A stretch of DNA of 64,000 nucleotides from Nonomuraea pusilla (lineage in GTDB: Bacteria; Actinomycetota; Actinomycetes; Streptosporangiales; Streptosporangiaceae). The position numbers were made by a program, and so were the translations under genes. Shown in pieces: positions 15,130 to 23,634 of the stretch (position 1 is the first letter of the stretch; every line of letters begins with the position of its first letter). The notes beneath the pieces were generated by a model. That model did no database searches. It had not been told where the DNA came from and saw nothing but the letters and a program-made list of their open reading frames with translations. The stretch lies in assembly GCF_900109355.1 (NCBI RefSeq), contig NZ_FOBF01000023.1, forward strand, positions 100,445-164,444, written 5' to 3'.

Positions 15130-17336
15130 AGGACGCGATCGCGGCGGAGTGGCTGAAGTTCAGAACGCTCCGCTCCAACCTCTACCTGCTGATCTCCGCG
15201 CTGCTCGCGGTGGGCCTCAGCGCGGGCGTGGCCTTCCTGGTCGCGCGCGGCTTCGACGCCCAGCGGGGCGCGGACCTGCGGCGCTTCGACAGCTTGGGCG
15301 ACGGGCTCGGCACCGGGCTCCCCTTCGCCTACCTCGTGGTGGGCGCCATGGGCGCGTTCTCCATCACCACCGAGTACGGCACCGGCCACATCAACACGAG
15401 CCTGACGGCCGTGCCTGCCCGTCACGCCTTCCTCCTCGCGAAGATGCCGGTGCTGGCGGCCGTGAGCCTGGTCGTGGGGCAGGTGCTGGTCTTCGGCATG
15501 CACTTCGCCACCATGGCGGTCCTGGGCGCCCGCGCCGACACCGTACTGCTGGACGGGCAGACCCTCGGCGCCTCCCTGTCCGAGCCGGGCGTCCTCGCCG
15601 GGTTGCTGATCACCGGCGCCTCGATGCCGCTGGTCGCGCTCATCGGGCTCGGACTCGGCACGGCGATCCGTTCCACGGCGGGCACGCTGGTCGCGCTGAT
15701 TCTCGTGCTGCTGATCCTGCCCGCCGCCGCGCAGACCCTGCCGCGTCCGCTCGGGTCCCAGATCGGCGCGCACCTCATCGGGGCGCTGCCCGGCCAGATC
15801 GCGGCGGACGGCCTGCTCACCCCGCTCGCCGCGGGCGCGTTGCTGGCCGCCTACACCGTCGCCGCCCTGGCCGCCGCGGCGGTCGCCATCGCGCTGCGCG
15901 GGCGCCGCCTGCGGCCGCTGCTCGCCGGTACGGCCGCCACGATCCTCCTGGTGGGCGTCACCCCGGCGGCGGCTGCCCCGACCCCCGACTCCGAGCTGAC
16001 GTGGAAGCCCTGCGACAAGCTGCTCTGCAGCGAGATCCGCGTCCCCGTCGACTGGGCCGAGCCCCAGGGCCGCACGATCACGCTCCCCCTCGCGATGCTG
16101 CCCCACACCGGCAGGCGTCACCGCATCGGCGTGCTGTTCTCCATCCCCGGCGGGCCCGGCGGATCCGGGGTGGAGGACCTCGAACGGCGCGCGGGCAGCT
16201 TCGCCCAGATCCGCGACCGCTTCGACGTCGTCAGCCTCCTGCCGCGCAACGGCGTCGAGCTGGGCGCCCTCGACCAGAACTGCCTCACCACCGGCCCGTG
16301 GATCACCGTGCCGGACAGCGAGCGCGAGTGGGCCGCGCTGGCCCGCTCGAACCGCGCGGCCGCGGAGCGCTGTCGCGCCGCCGACCCCGAGCTGTTCGGT
16401 CACCTCGACTCCGTCTCCTTCGCGCGCGACATCGACGCGATCCGTTCCGCGATGGGCGAGCGGCAGTTCACCTTCATGGCCACCTCCTACGGCGGCGTTC
16501 CCGGGCTCGCCTACGCCAGGCTCTTCCCCAGCCGGGTACGGGCGATGTACCTGGACGGGACCGTCAACCCGCTCCGGGACAAGAGCGAGGAGGATCGGGC
16601 GCGGTACGCCCTCATGGAGGCGCAGTTCGCCCGCTTCTCGCAGTGGTGCGCGAACGACTCCGCCTGCGCGCTGCACGGACGCGACGTCGGCACGGTGTGG
16701 AACGGACTCCGCTCCGCGGCCGACCGCTCCCCCGTGCCGGCCGAGAAGGGGGTCGCCTACAGCGGCTTCGACATCGCCGTGGCCGCCATGCCCGACCTCG
16801 TCACGCCCGGCGCGGACAACGCCCGGTGGAAGGAACTGGCCCAGGCGATCAGGCGGGCCGAGAACGGGGACGCCACCGGCTTCTCCGACTACGTCAAGGC
16901 GGGGACGCTGGGCAGCTTGAAGACGCCCTCGTTCGTCGGGATGAACATGACCCACTGCCTCGACGGGATCCGCTATCGCGACTACGCGGAGTACCGCCGC
17001 CTGCGCGCGCTGGGCGAGCGGATCGCGCCGCACCTGTACGACAGCGAACTGTGGCACCCGCTGGGCTGCGTGGGCTGGCCGGAACCGGCGCGCAAGCCCG
17101 CCGCCCCTCTCCCCGTGGACCAGTTGCCGCCGTTCGTCGGCGCGGGAACATGGACGGACTACGCGGACACCGCCGACCTCGCTCTCCGGGTGCCGGGGTC
17201 GGGCACGATCAGGTACGAGGGGCAGGGGCACGGGCTGTACCACACGGGCGACCCGTGCACGATCGCCTACGCCAACCGCTACTTCATCGACCTGCGCGTG
17301 CCGCCCCTGAACACCGTCTGCCGGCCGGAGAGCTGA
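15126..17336 (+). CDS. ABC-2 permease fused to a secreted S33-type alpha/beta hydrolase
   Basis: 736 aa in one uninterrupted frame. Residues 1-258 are an ABC-2 permease with about six membrane helices (WLKFRTLRSNLYLL start, TTEYGTGHINTSL motif). At ~262-284 comes PLLAGTAATILLVGVTPAAA, which reads like a signal peptide or seventh helix. From ~287 there is a tripeptidyl-aminopeptidase-like hydrolase (S33, SlpD/E type) with oxyanion loop PGGPGGSG (341-348), nucleophile Ser454 in ATSYGG and His702 in GQGHGLY. No convincing start codon with a ribosome-binding site lies at the junction, so it appears to be a real fusion placing the hydrolase outside the membrane. Normally these are separate genes. 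Alternative: loss of a stop between two former neighbours. Confidence 0.85.
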   Translation: MKDAIAAEWLKFRTLRSNLYLLISALLAVGLSAGVAFLVARGFDAQRGADLRRFDSLGDGLGTGLPFAYLVVGAMGAFSITTEYGTGHINTSLTAVPARHAFLLAKMPVLAAVSLVVGQVLVFGMHFATMAVLGARADTVLLDGQTLGASLSEPGVLAGLLITGASMPLVALIGLGLGTAIRSTAGTLVALILVLLILPAAAQTLPRPLGSQIGAHLIGALPGQIAADGLLTPLAAGALLAAYTVAALAAAAVAIALRGRRLRPLLAGTAATILLVGVTPAAAAPTPDSELTWKPCDKLLCSEIRVPVDWAEPQGRTITLPLAMLPHTGRRHRIGVLFSIPGGPGGSGVEDLERRAGSFAQIRDRFDVVSLLPRNGVELGALDQNCLTTGPWITVPDSEREWAALARSNRAAAERCRAADPELFGHLDSVSFARDIDAIRSAMGERQFTFMATSYGGVPGLAYARLFPSRVRAMYLDGTVNPLRDKSEEDRARYALMEAQFARFSQWCANDSACALHGRDVGTVWNGLRSAADRSPVPAEKGVAYSGFDIAVAAMPDLVTPGADNARWKELAQAIRRAENGDATGFSDYVKAGTLGSLKTPSFVGMNMTHCLDGIRYRDYAEYRRLRALGERIAPHLYDSELWHPLGCVGWPEPARKPAAPLPVDQLPPFVGAGTWTDYADTADLALRVPGSGTIRYEGQGHGLYHTGDPCTIAYANRYFIDLRVPPLNTVCRPES

Positions 17337-17377
17337 AACCATGGTCATCGCATGGCCCGCCACCGGGTGGCCGGGCA

Positions 17378-17911
17378 TCAAGCCAAGGTGTCCTTGACCA
17401 CGATCTGGCCGTCTTCGACCAGGAACTGCTGGTTGGTGTTGTTCACGTCGCACTGCCACAGGTACACCTGGGTGCCGTTGCCGCGGTCGTTGGTGGCGTC
17501 CAGGCACAGCGGCGCGGGGGAGTCGAGGGTGGACTTGAGGATGATCAGGCCCCTCTTGACGACCCAGAGCTGGTTGGCGTTGCCGAGGCACTGCCACTGG
17601 TAGACCCGGGTGCCGTTGGTCCGGCCGTTGGAGGAGTCCAGACACATCATCTGGCTGTTGCCGACGGTGTCCTCCACCTTGATGAGGCCGTCCTCGACGA
17701 CGAACCTCTGGTTGGTGTTGCCGCTGTCGCACTGCCACTGGTACATCAGGGTGCCGTTGCCGCGGTTGTTGCTGACGTCGACGCACATCTGGGGCCCGAC
17801 CAGGGCCGTACGGCCGGCGGGGTCGTGAGCGGAGGCCAGCGCGGGCAGGGGCGTGACCGCGCCCATGGCGGCGGAGATGACGGCGGCGCTCAGCAGACGG
17901 CGAGCGAGCAT
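17378..17911 (-). CDS. Secreted ricin-type beta-trefoil lectin
   Basis: 177 aa. A signal peptide (MLARRLLSAAVISAAMG, then LPALASA) precedes three ~45-residue repeats of the ricin-B type: MCVDVSNNRGNGTLMYQWQC, the MMCLDSSNGRTNGTRVYQWQC-like second repeat, and CLDATNDRGNGTQVYLWQC. Each has the C-x-D, NGT and QWQC/LWQC pattern. There is no enzyme domain, so it is a free-standing carbohydrate-binding module. The ATG start at 17909-17911 is preceded by GGGAGG. It is convergent with the permease-hydrolase gene. Confidence 0.88.
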   Translation of the reverse strand: MLARRLLSAAVISAAMGAVTPLPALASAHDPAGRTALVGPQMCVDVSNNRGNGTLMYQWQCDSGNTNQRFVVEDGLIKVEDTVGNSQMMCLDSSNGRTNGTRVYQWQCLGNANQLWVVKRGLIILKSTLDSPAPLCLDATNDRGNGTQVYLWQCDVNNTNQQFLVEDGQIVVKDTLA

Positions 17912-18080
17912 GGGTGCCTCCCAGAAGAGTTGATCAAGACTCGAACACCATGCCATGACGCGGAGTAGTTGATCAATGACGTCGCGTATGGATCTTCCTG
18001 TGTCGCGCGGGCGCCGGTCGGTCACCACCAGCCAAGAGGCTGGCGCCCCCGGGCCCCCTGTGTCACACTCGACCTGGAGG

Positions 18081-18115
18081 ACAGTTATAGAACTGTCGAA
18101 TGAGTTATAGAACTC
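18081..18115. promoter_or_regulatory. Two tandem palindromic operators upstream of trpB
   Basis: ACAGTTATAGAACTGT (18081-18096) and GAGTTATAGAACTC (18102-18115) each have perfect inverted arms around the same ATAG centre, with centres 20 bp apart, about two helical turns. The repeated core AGTTATAGAACT fits the GT-N-TA-N-AC-like symmetry of GntR-family sites. They end 11 bases before the trpB start and probably overlap the promoter. The GntR/HutC gene at the end of the same operon is the obvious candidate to bind them (inference). Confidence 0.75.
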
Positions 18116-18126
18116 GGGGAGGCTTG

Positions 18127-19284
18127 ATGAAGGACCTGGCGGAGCGGGGGAGGTTCGGCGACTACGGCGGCCGCTACGTGCCGGAGTCGCTGGTGGCGGC
18201 GTGCGCGGAGGTGGAGGACGCCTTCAGGGAGGCGCGATCCGATCCGGGGTTCCGGGAGCGCCTTGGGACGTTGCTGGCCCTGCACGTGGGGCGGCCGACG
18301 CCGCTGACGCCCGCGCCGCGGCTGTCCGCGGAGCTCGGCGTCACCCTGCTGCTCAAGCGGGAGGACCTGACCCACACCGGCTCCCACAAGATCAATAACG
18401 TGCTGGGCCAGGCACTCCTGGCCACCAGGATGGGCCGGACACGCCTGATCGCCGAGACCGGCGCCGGGATGCACGGCGTGGCCGTCGCGACCGGCGCCGC
18501 GCTGCTGGGGCTGCGGGCGACCGTGTTCATGGGGGAACGCGACGTCGAACGCCAGGCGCTGAACGTGTTCCGGATGCGCATGCTGGGCGCCGAGGTCGTA
18601 CCGGTCGGCGTCGGCAGCCGCACCCTCAAGGACGCCACCAGCGAGGCGATGCGCCACTGGGTGGGCGCCACCGGGGAGGCGTACTACTGCGTCGGCTCCG
18701 TCATCGGGCCCACCCCGTACCCGTGGATGGTGCGCGAGTTCCAGCGGGTGATCGGCGACGAGGCGCGCGGGCAGTGCGCCGAGGCGTTGGCGAGCGCCGT
18801 GCCCGACTACGTCGTGGCCTGCGTCGGCGGCGGCTCCAACGCGGCGGGGACGTTCGCCGGCTTCGTCGACACCGCCGCCCGGCTGGTCGGCGTCGAGGCA
18901 GAGGGCGGCGCCGGCGCGAGCAGAGGGCGGCTCGGCGTGCTGCACGGCTTCCGCTCGCTGTTCCTGCAGGACGAGCACGGGCAGATCAGCGAGGCCCACT
19001 CCATCGCCGCCGGCCTCGACTACCCGGGGGTCGGGCCCGAGCACGCGTACCTGCGCGACCTGGGCCGGGCCCGCTACGTCACGGTCTCCGACGAGGAGGT
19101 CGTGGCCGCGGCGGTGCGGCTGGCCCGTACCGAGGGGATCGTCCCCGCGCTGGAGTCGGCGCACGCGATCGCGTGGGTGATCCGCGCGGCCGGGGCCGGC
19201 GAGCTGCCGCCCGGCGCGACGGTTCTGATCACCCTGTCCGGCCGAGGCGACAAGGACATGTCCACCCTGAAGGAGCTGGTATGA
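18127..19284 (+). CDS. trpB: Tryptophan synthase beta subunit
   Basis: 385 aa, a fold-type II PLP enzyme that joins indole and serine to make tryptophan. The PLP lysine lies in HTGSHKINN, the catalytic Glu in ETGAG, the phosphate-binding loop is GGGSNAAG, and DYPGVGPEHAYL is present. One conserved spot differs: the usual GAGQHG is GAGMHG. The ATG at 18127 has GGGGAGG upstream and begins as TrpB proteins usually do (FGDYGGRYVPE). Its stop overlaps the trpA start. No trpC, trpD or trpE is nearby, so this is a separate trpBA pair, perhaps a second copy serving secondary metabolism; only genome context can decide. Confidence 0.95.
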   Translation: MKDLAERGRFGDYGGRYVPESLVAACAEVEDAFREARSDPGFRERLGTLLALHVGRPTPLTPAPRLSAELGVTLLLKREDLTHTGSHKINNVLGQALLATRMGRTRLIAETGAGMHGVAVATGAALLGLRATVFMGERDVERQALNVFRMRMLGAEVVPVGVGSRTLKDATSEAMRHWVGATGEAYYCVGSVIGPTPYPWMVREFQRVIGDEARGQCAEALASAVPDYVVACVGGGSNAAGTFAGFVDTAARLVGVEAEGGAGASRGRLGVLHGFRSLFLQDEHGQISEAHSIAAGLDYPGVGPEHAYLRDLGRARYVTVSDEEVVAAAVRLARTEGIVPALESAHAIAWVIRAAGAGELPPGATVLITLSGRGDKDMSTLKELV

Positions 19285-20060
19285 GCCTCGAGAAGCGGCT
19301 GCGCGACCGCGGCAGGAAGCTGCTGATGCCGTACGTGACCGGCGGCATCACCGACGACTGGACCGGCTACCTGCGGTCCTTCGCCGCCGCCGGCGCGGAC
19401 GCGATCGAGCTCGGCCTGCCCTTCTCCGACCCCACGCTCGACGGCGCCACCATCCAGGAGGCGTCCGACGCGGCGCTGGCACGCGGCGCGACCGTCCACG
19501 GCATCCTCGCCGAGATCGAGGGCCTCGACCTGGACGTGCCGCTGGTCGCCAGCACCTACTACAACCTGGTGCTGCGCGACGGGACGTCGGCGTTCTGCGC
19601 GGCGCTGCGCCAGGCGGGGGTCGCCGGGCTCATCGTGCCCGACCTGCCTCTGGAGGAGGCCGGCGAGCTCGCCGACGCGGCCGCAGCCGCCGGCGTCGAC
19701 CTGGTCCTGCTCGCCTCCCCGTCGACACCGCCACCGCGGCTGTACGAGATCGCGCGCCGCAGCCGCGGCTTCGTCTACGCCGTCTCCCGCATGGGCACCA
19801 CCGGCGAACGGGCCGCGCTCGCCGAGTCGGCCGGGGCGCTGGCCGAGCGGATCAAGCAGGTCGGCGACCGTCCCGTCTTGCTAGGATTTGGCATTTCCAC
19901 GCCGGAACAGGCCGTGGAAGCCGCACGCCGCGCAGACGGTGTCGTCGTCGGGGCCGCGATCATGCGCCGCATCCTCGACGGGGCAGGGCCGGACGACGTC
20001 GGCGCCTACGTCACGACGCTGCGGCGGGCCCTGGACCAGGAGAGTGACGAAAGACGATGA
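19281..20060 (+). CDS. trpA: Tryptophan synthase alpha subunit
   Basis: 259 aa TIM barrel that cleaves indole-3-glycerol phosphate and passes indole to TrpB. The catalytic Glu is in IELGLPFSDP and the catalytic Asp in LDGATIQ. The phosphate-binding end is GFGISTPEQ and VVGAAIMR. The protein starts slightly short (MSLEKRLRDRGRKLLMPYVTGG). The start overlaps the trpB stop (ATGA) and the stop overlaps the gntR start, so all three are coupled. Confidence 0.95.
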   Translation: MSLEKRLRDRGRKLLMPYVTGGITDDWTGYLRSFAAAGADAIELGLPFSDPTLDGATIQEASDAALARGATVHGILAEIEGLDLDVPLVASTYYNLVLRDGTSAFCAALRQAGVAGLIVPDLPLEEAGELADAAAAAGVDLVLLASPSTPPPRLYEIARRSRGFVYAVSRMGTTGERAALAESAGALAERIKQVGDRPVLLGFGISTPEQAVEAARRADGVVVGAAIMRRILDGAGPDDVGAYVTTLRRALDQESDERR

Positions 20061-20812
20061 CCCGCGACCCCGGACACGAAGCGAGATACCGCGCCATCGC
20101 CGCCGACCTCGCCGCGAAGATCCGGGCGGGACATTACGCCCCTGGCGAGGCGCTGCCGTCCCAACGGGACCTGAGCGCCTCGTACGGGGTCACCCTCATG
20201 ACGCTTCGCCAGGCGCTTCGGCAGCTCAGCGACGAAGGGCTGATCAGCCAGCAGGCCGGTCGGGGCACGTTCGTGTCCCCGCCCCACCTGGCGTACCAGC
20301 TCGGCTCCCTGCAGAGCTTCGTCGACGACCTGCGCAAACAAGGCCACGAGGTACGCACGGTCGTCGTCGGGCGGTCCTCGCGCCGGATCCCGGCACGGGT
20401 CGCGACCCAGCTGCGCACCGCCCCAGGGGAGACGGCGCTGCGGCTGGAACGAGTGCGGGAGTTCGCCGGCCGCCCCGCGATCCACCAGGTCTCCTGGATC
20501 CGCCGGCCGTCCGCGGAACGTCTCCGCGACGTGGACTTCACCACCGTCTCCCTCTACGCCGCCCTCGCCGACTGCGGCATCGCGGTCGCGCGCGCGTCGG
20601 AGAAGATCCGGCCCGGACTGCTCGACCCGGCCGTCGCGTCCCACCTGCGCGAGCCCGCCGGCAGCCCGGTCCTGCTCAGCGACCGCGTCACCTACACCCT
20701 CGACGCGACCGCGGTGGTCGCCGACCACGCCACCATCCTCGGCAGCATGATGGAGATCCGCACCGACCGCGCCGCCACCGGCCTCTCCCTCACCTGGGGC
20801 GCCACCAGCTGA
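20057..20812 (+). CDS. GntR/HutC-family transcriptional regulator
   Basis: 251 aa. The N-terminal GntR winged helix has YRAIAADLAAKIRAGHYAPG, LPSQRDLSASYGVTLMTLRQ and GRGTFV. The C-terminal UTRA ligand-binding domain spans ~95-250 (ALRLERVREFAGRPAIHQVSW). It is the last gene of the trpBA operon, coupled by an ATGA overlap. It probably autoregulates through the paired AGTTATAGAACT palindromes before trpB, with an amino-acid-pathway or related ligand; the ligand cannot be read from the sequence. Confidence 0.92.
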   Translation: MTRDPGHEARYRAIAADLAAKIRAGHYAPGEALPSQRDLSASYGVTLMTLRQALRQLSDEGLISQQAGRGTFVSPPHLAYQLGSLQSFVDDLRKQGHEVRTVVVGRSSRRIPARVATQLRTAPGETALRLERVREFAGRPAIHQVSWIRRPSAERLRDVDFTTVSLYAALADCGIAVARASEKIRPGLLDPAVASHLREPAGSPVLLSDRVTYTLDATAVVADHATILGSMMEIRTDRAATGLSLTWGATS

Positions 20813-20967
20813 CCCGGACGGCGAGGCCGGTGACCTGGTCACCGACAACTCCGGCCGTTCCTGGCCCGCCCCCTCGCCCGGCAGGATCGGCCCCTTCCCC
20901 TGCGTCCGGGGACGTCGGACGGGGAGCCGGTCCACGAGGAGCGCACCGGGCCGGGGTACGGCAGGGC

Positions 20968-21105
20968 CTACGGGCCGAGGTGGGCTTGACCTGGACGCCA
21001 CCCGGCGCCTCAAGCTACGAGCTGGCCGTCGTGAGCGTGGACCGGGCCACCAACCGGGCACCGAGCACGGCGTCGTACTACGTCGTGGTGGCAGACGGGA
21101 CATGA
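20968..21105 (+). pseudogene. Remnant of a fibronectin-III/Ig-like domain protein (C-terminal tail)
   Basis: In one frame the 46 codons before the stop at 21103 read like the end of an FN3-type domain (GLTWTPPGASSYELAVVSVD, then RATNRAPSTASYYVV). Upstream the frame loses any recognisable protein, and there is no start codon with a ribosome-binding site. The rest of the 20813-21213 gap shows nothing else clear. It is best read as the surviving tail of a deleted secreted-protein gene. Confidence 0.35.
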
Positions 21106-21213
21106 ACGAGGCGACTTCCCTCACGTCAGTTGAGTTCCGCCGACCGAAGGGTCAGGATGGCCGTCACCACCGCGGCACGAGGCAGATGGCGACGGTCGAG
21201 GGAGGCGGAGCTC

Positions 21214-21408
21214 ATGCTCGGACGCGAAGGCCGGTACCGCTGGAGAACCAGGTTCCGGAGGCGATTGCCGTGGTTTCTCGTCAACCTCGGTGTTGCCGGC
21301 AAGGGACGTCGCGACTGCGGCGATCACGAGTGGTACGCCCACGACGGTCATGTTGACCGCTGCTACCACTGCCGCTTCGGTGAACGGTCACGTGGCACGG
21401 GCCGGTGA
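21214..21408 (+). CDS. Small conserved Cys-motif protein, 64 aa
   Basis: Starts MLGREGRYRWRTRFRRR after a GGGAGGCGGAG ribosome-binding site. The middle is hydrophobic and basic (LPWFLVNLGVAGKGRRD) and the end carries CGDHEWYAHDG then DRCYHCRFGER. The C-x-D-H and C-x-x-C set resembles a small zinc-binding knuckle. Similar short proteins are widespread in Streptomyces-like genomes with no known function. It is monocistronic in this context. Confidence 0.65.
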   Translation: MLGREGRYRWRTRFRRRLPWFLVNLGVAGKGRRDCGDHEWYAHDGHVDRCYHCRFGERSRGTGR

Positions 21409-21484
21409 CGCCAGGCCGTGGGAGACCAACGATCACCGGGCACACCGGGCACGGCTCCGGCCTGGCTGCCGGGCGCGCGCAGCC

Positions 21485-22240
21485 TCACATCCGGGCTCTC
21501 AGCACGTCGACCTCGCAGCCCGGTGCGAAGGGGTCGAAGCCGTGCTCGGTCAGCCAGCGAACTGCCAGCAGGCTTCGCAACGACCACCACGCGTGGATCA
21601 CGTCGAGGTCGATGTCGGCGCCGTAGCCGGCGATGACGTCGTCGAGGTGCTCCTCGTGTCCGAGCGTGAAGGTGGCGAGGTCGTACAGGGGATCACCCTG
21701 GCCCGCCTCGGACCAGTCGATGATGCCGGTGACCACGTCGCCGTCGACGAAGACGTGCGCGATCTGCAGGTCGCCGTGTGTGAACGCCGGAGTCCACGGC
21801 CGGAGCGCGGCCTCGGCGACCTGGCGGTTGCGGGTGACCAGGTCAGCGGGCAGGACACCGTTCGTCACGAGCCACTCGCACTCGTCGTCGAGTTCCGCCG
21901 CCAGCGCGACGATGCTCCTGCCGGCCCGGCCCGGCCGGGGCGGCAGGGGCGGCAGGGGCGCTTCGTGCAGCTTCCGGATGGCGGCGCCCGCCGCGGCCCA
22001 CGCCGCCGGCGACCCGGTCGACGGCCCGCCGAGGCGCCCAAGCGTCGTCCCCGGGAGTGCGGCGATCGCGAGCACGGGCGGCTTGCGCCACAGGACCTCC
22101 GGGGTCGGGACCGGCGCGAGGGACATCGCCTCGACCTCCGCGTCGATGCGCGCCTGATCGGCGTCCACCTTCAAGAACACGTCACCCACGCGCAGAGTCG
22201 CGCGCTCGGAATGGGCGACGACGACTTCGACCTCATCCAT
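21485..22240 (-). CDS. Aminoglycoside phosphotransferase-like (APH family) kinase
   Basis: 251 aa. The fold is recognised from FLKVDADQ (ATP lysine), the catalytic loop HGDLQIAHVFVDGD and the metal-binding IIDWSEAGQGDPLYDLA. The Asn found in the usual HGDxxxxN loop is His here (HGDLQIAH), as in a common actinomycete subgroup of unknown substrate. Drug resistance cannot be assumed. Its ATG start is at 22238-22240, 55 bases downstream of the nucleotidyltransferase-like gene on the same strand, so the two may be co-transcribed. Confidence 0.85.
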   Translation of the reverse strand: MDEVEVVVAHSERATLRVGDVFLKVDADQARIDAEVEAMSLAPVPTPEVLWRKPPVLAIAALPGTTLGRLGGPSTGSPAAWAAAGAAIRKLHEAPLPPLPPRPGRAGRSIVALAAELDDECEWLVTNGVLPADLVTRNRQVAEAALRPWTPAFTHGDLQIAHVFVDGDVVTGIIDWSEAGQGDPLYDLATFTLGHEEHLDDVIAGYGADIDLDVIHAWWSLRSLLAVRWLTEHGFDPFAPGCEVDVLRARM

Positions 22241-22295
22241 GGGCGACCAGTATCCCGGGGATGGTCGCCGACGTCGCCAGGTTTATCGCGTGTGA

Positions 22296-22838
22296 TCAAG
22301 CTGCTGACCGCGCGAGGCGGTCTTGAACCAGTCGCCGGCGGTGCGCGGGGATGCTGCAGGCGTCCAAGGCCCGTCGCAGCAGATCAGGGTCGAAGCCGTG
22401 CGTAGCCATGTGGTCGAGGAGGGGTTCGTATCGGTCGGCCCGGTCGCGCAGGAGTTCCGTGGCCAACCGGATCTCCAGCCGGATCACCGGCACCTGGTGA
22501 GAGCCGCACGCGATCAGGACGTGATGCTGCCAGGGACCGCTGCCCACGCATTCCAACGCGTCCGAGTCGACCTGCCGCTCGACGGTGCTGAGCTCCACGT
22601 CGACCCCGTTCACCTCGAACCTGGTGAAGTACTGCGAGGATTCCGGGAGCCACGAGGCGGCGTACAGGCAGGGGAACGACGAGAGCACCGCGGCGAACGT
22701 CTCCAGGTCCTCTCGGCCGGCGAGCAGGATGTCGATGTCCCCGGCGGGGAGCGGGACTCCTTGCAGGAGCGCGGCGCCCGTGCCGCACACGCGGTAGGCC
22801 ATGTCGGCGCCCGCAGCGTGGAGCGCGTCGAGTGCCAT
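22296..22838 (-). CDS. Nucleotidyltransferase-like protein
   Basis: 180 aa from ATG 22836-22838. Near the N-terminus GTGAALLQGVPLPAGDIDILL matches the G-[GS]-x(9-13)-D-x-D core of the nucleotidyltransferase superfamily, with a third acidic residue in VDVELS. The C-terminal half is helical (RLEIRLATELLRDRADRYEPLL). This architecture is seen in small unknown actinomycete proteins and antibiotic adenylyltransferase-like proteins. It sits upstream of the APH-like kinase on the same strand; a paired function is possible but unproven. The 235 bases between it and the sigma gene show no other feature. Confidence 0.68.
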   Translation of the reverse strand: MALDALHAAGADMAYRVCGTGAALLQGVPLPAGDIDILLAGREDLETFAAVLSSFPCLYAASWLPESSQYFTRFEVNGVDVELSTVERQVDSDALECVGSGPWQHHVLIACGSHQVPVIRLEIRLATELLRDRADRYEPLLDHMATHGFDPDLLRRALDACSIPAHRRRLVQDRLARSAA

Positions 22839-23073
22839 GCCCAATGCCGTGGTGGCATCCGTCCGACTCAGTGATCTTGCCCGACCAACAGGATGATCCC
22901 TTCCCGGTGAAGCCAGCGTGACGACCCACGGTACGCCTCGGTCCAGACAGTTTTGAGTGGCTTGTTCAGGAGCGCTGGTGAACTCGGCCCAGAGCGGGCG
23001 GAGAACGCGGCCAGACCGAGTTCATGGGAGGCGTGAACCAGAGCGTGAAAGCATTCTCGCCGTCGCGGCAAGA

Positions 23074-23634
23074 ATGAGTGTGATCGTGTACAACACGCGT
23101 AGCGGGAGAGATCAACCGGCGGTTGCGGCCGATCTCTTCGACCGTTACTTCGCGGAGATCCATCGGTACATCGCCCGTCGTCTGCCCGCGGACGACGCCG
23201 ACGACCTGGCCGCGGAGGTGTTCCTCGCGGCCTTGCGCGGCGGATACGACCCAGCCGTGGGAGAGGTCAGGCCGTGGCTGTACGGCATTGCCACCAACCT
23301 GGTCGCGCGGCACCGCCGTACGGAGACCACGCGGTGGAAGGCGCTCAGCCGGGCGGCGGAGCGTGACTGGGACGGCCACGAGGACCCTCTACTGGATCGG
23401 GTGCTCAACCGGGTGGACGCCGCGCGCTTCACCGGCCCGCTGGCGGGAGCGCTGGCCGCGCTGAAACAGCGCGATCGCGACGTGGTGCTGCTGATCGCGT
23501 TGGGCGGCCTGAGCCATGCCGAGGTCGCTTCCGCCCTGCACATTCCCTATGGAACCGTCGCATCCCGGCTTCACAGGGCACGCAAGCATCTGCGCTCGGC
23601 GCTCGGCGCCCTGAAGGAGGACATCGATGGATGA
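23074..23634 (+). CDS. ECF-type RNA polymerase sigma factor
   Basis: 186 aa. Region 2 (LFDRYFAEIHRYIARRL, ADDLAAEVFLAAL, VRPWLYGIATNLVARHRR) and region 4 (LKQRDRDVVLLIALGGLSHA, YGTVASRLHRARKHL) are intact, with no extra C-terminal domain. The ATG at 23074 gives the normal N-terminus (MSVIVYNTRSG); longer in-frame starts give an unlikely extension. The next gene overlaps by 8 bases and encodes its membrane partner, the usual sigma/anti-sigma-like arrangement in actinomycetes. Confidence 0.88.
   Translation: MSVIVYNTRSGRDQPAVAADLFDRYFAEIHRYIARRLPADDADDLAAEVFLAALRGGYDPAVGEVRPWLYGIATNLVARHRRTETTRWKALSRAAERDWDGHEDPLLDRVLNRVDAARFTGPLAGALAALKQRDRDVVLLIALGGLSHAEVASALHIPYGTVASRLHRARKHLRSALGALKEDIDG

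Noticed and set aside
15045..17786. Long minus-strand frame opposite the permease-hydrolase gene
   Set aside because: No domain is seen and the translation is rich in Arg/Gln/His. The plus strand encodes a permease and hydrolase with clear motifs.
21121..21369. Minus-strand frame with a hydrophobic start (MTVVGVPLVIAAVATSLAG)
   Set aside because: It overlaps the better-supported small Cys-motif gene on the plus strand and then turns into low-complexity Pro/Ser/Arg sequence.
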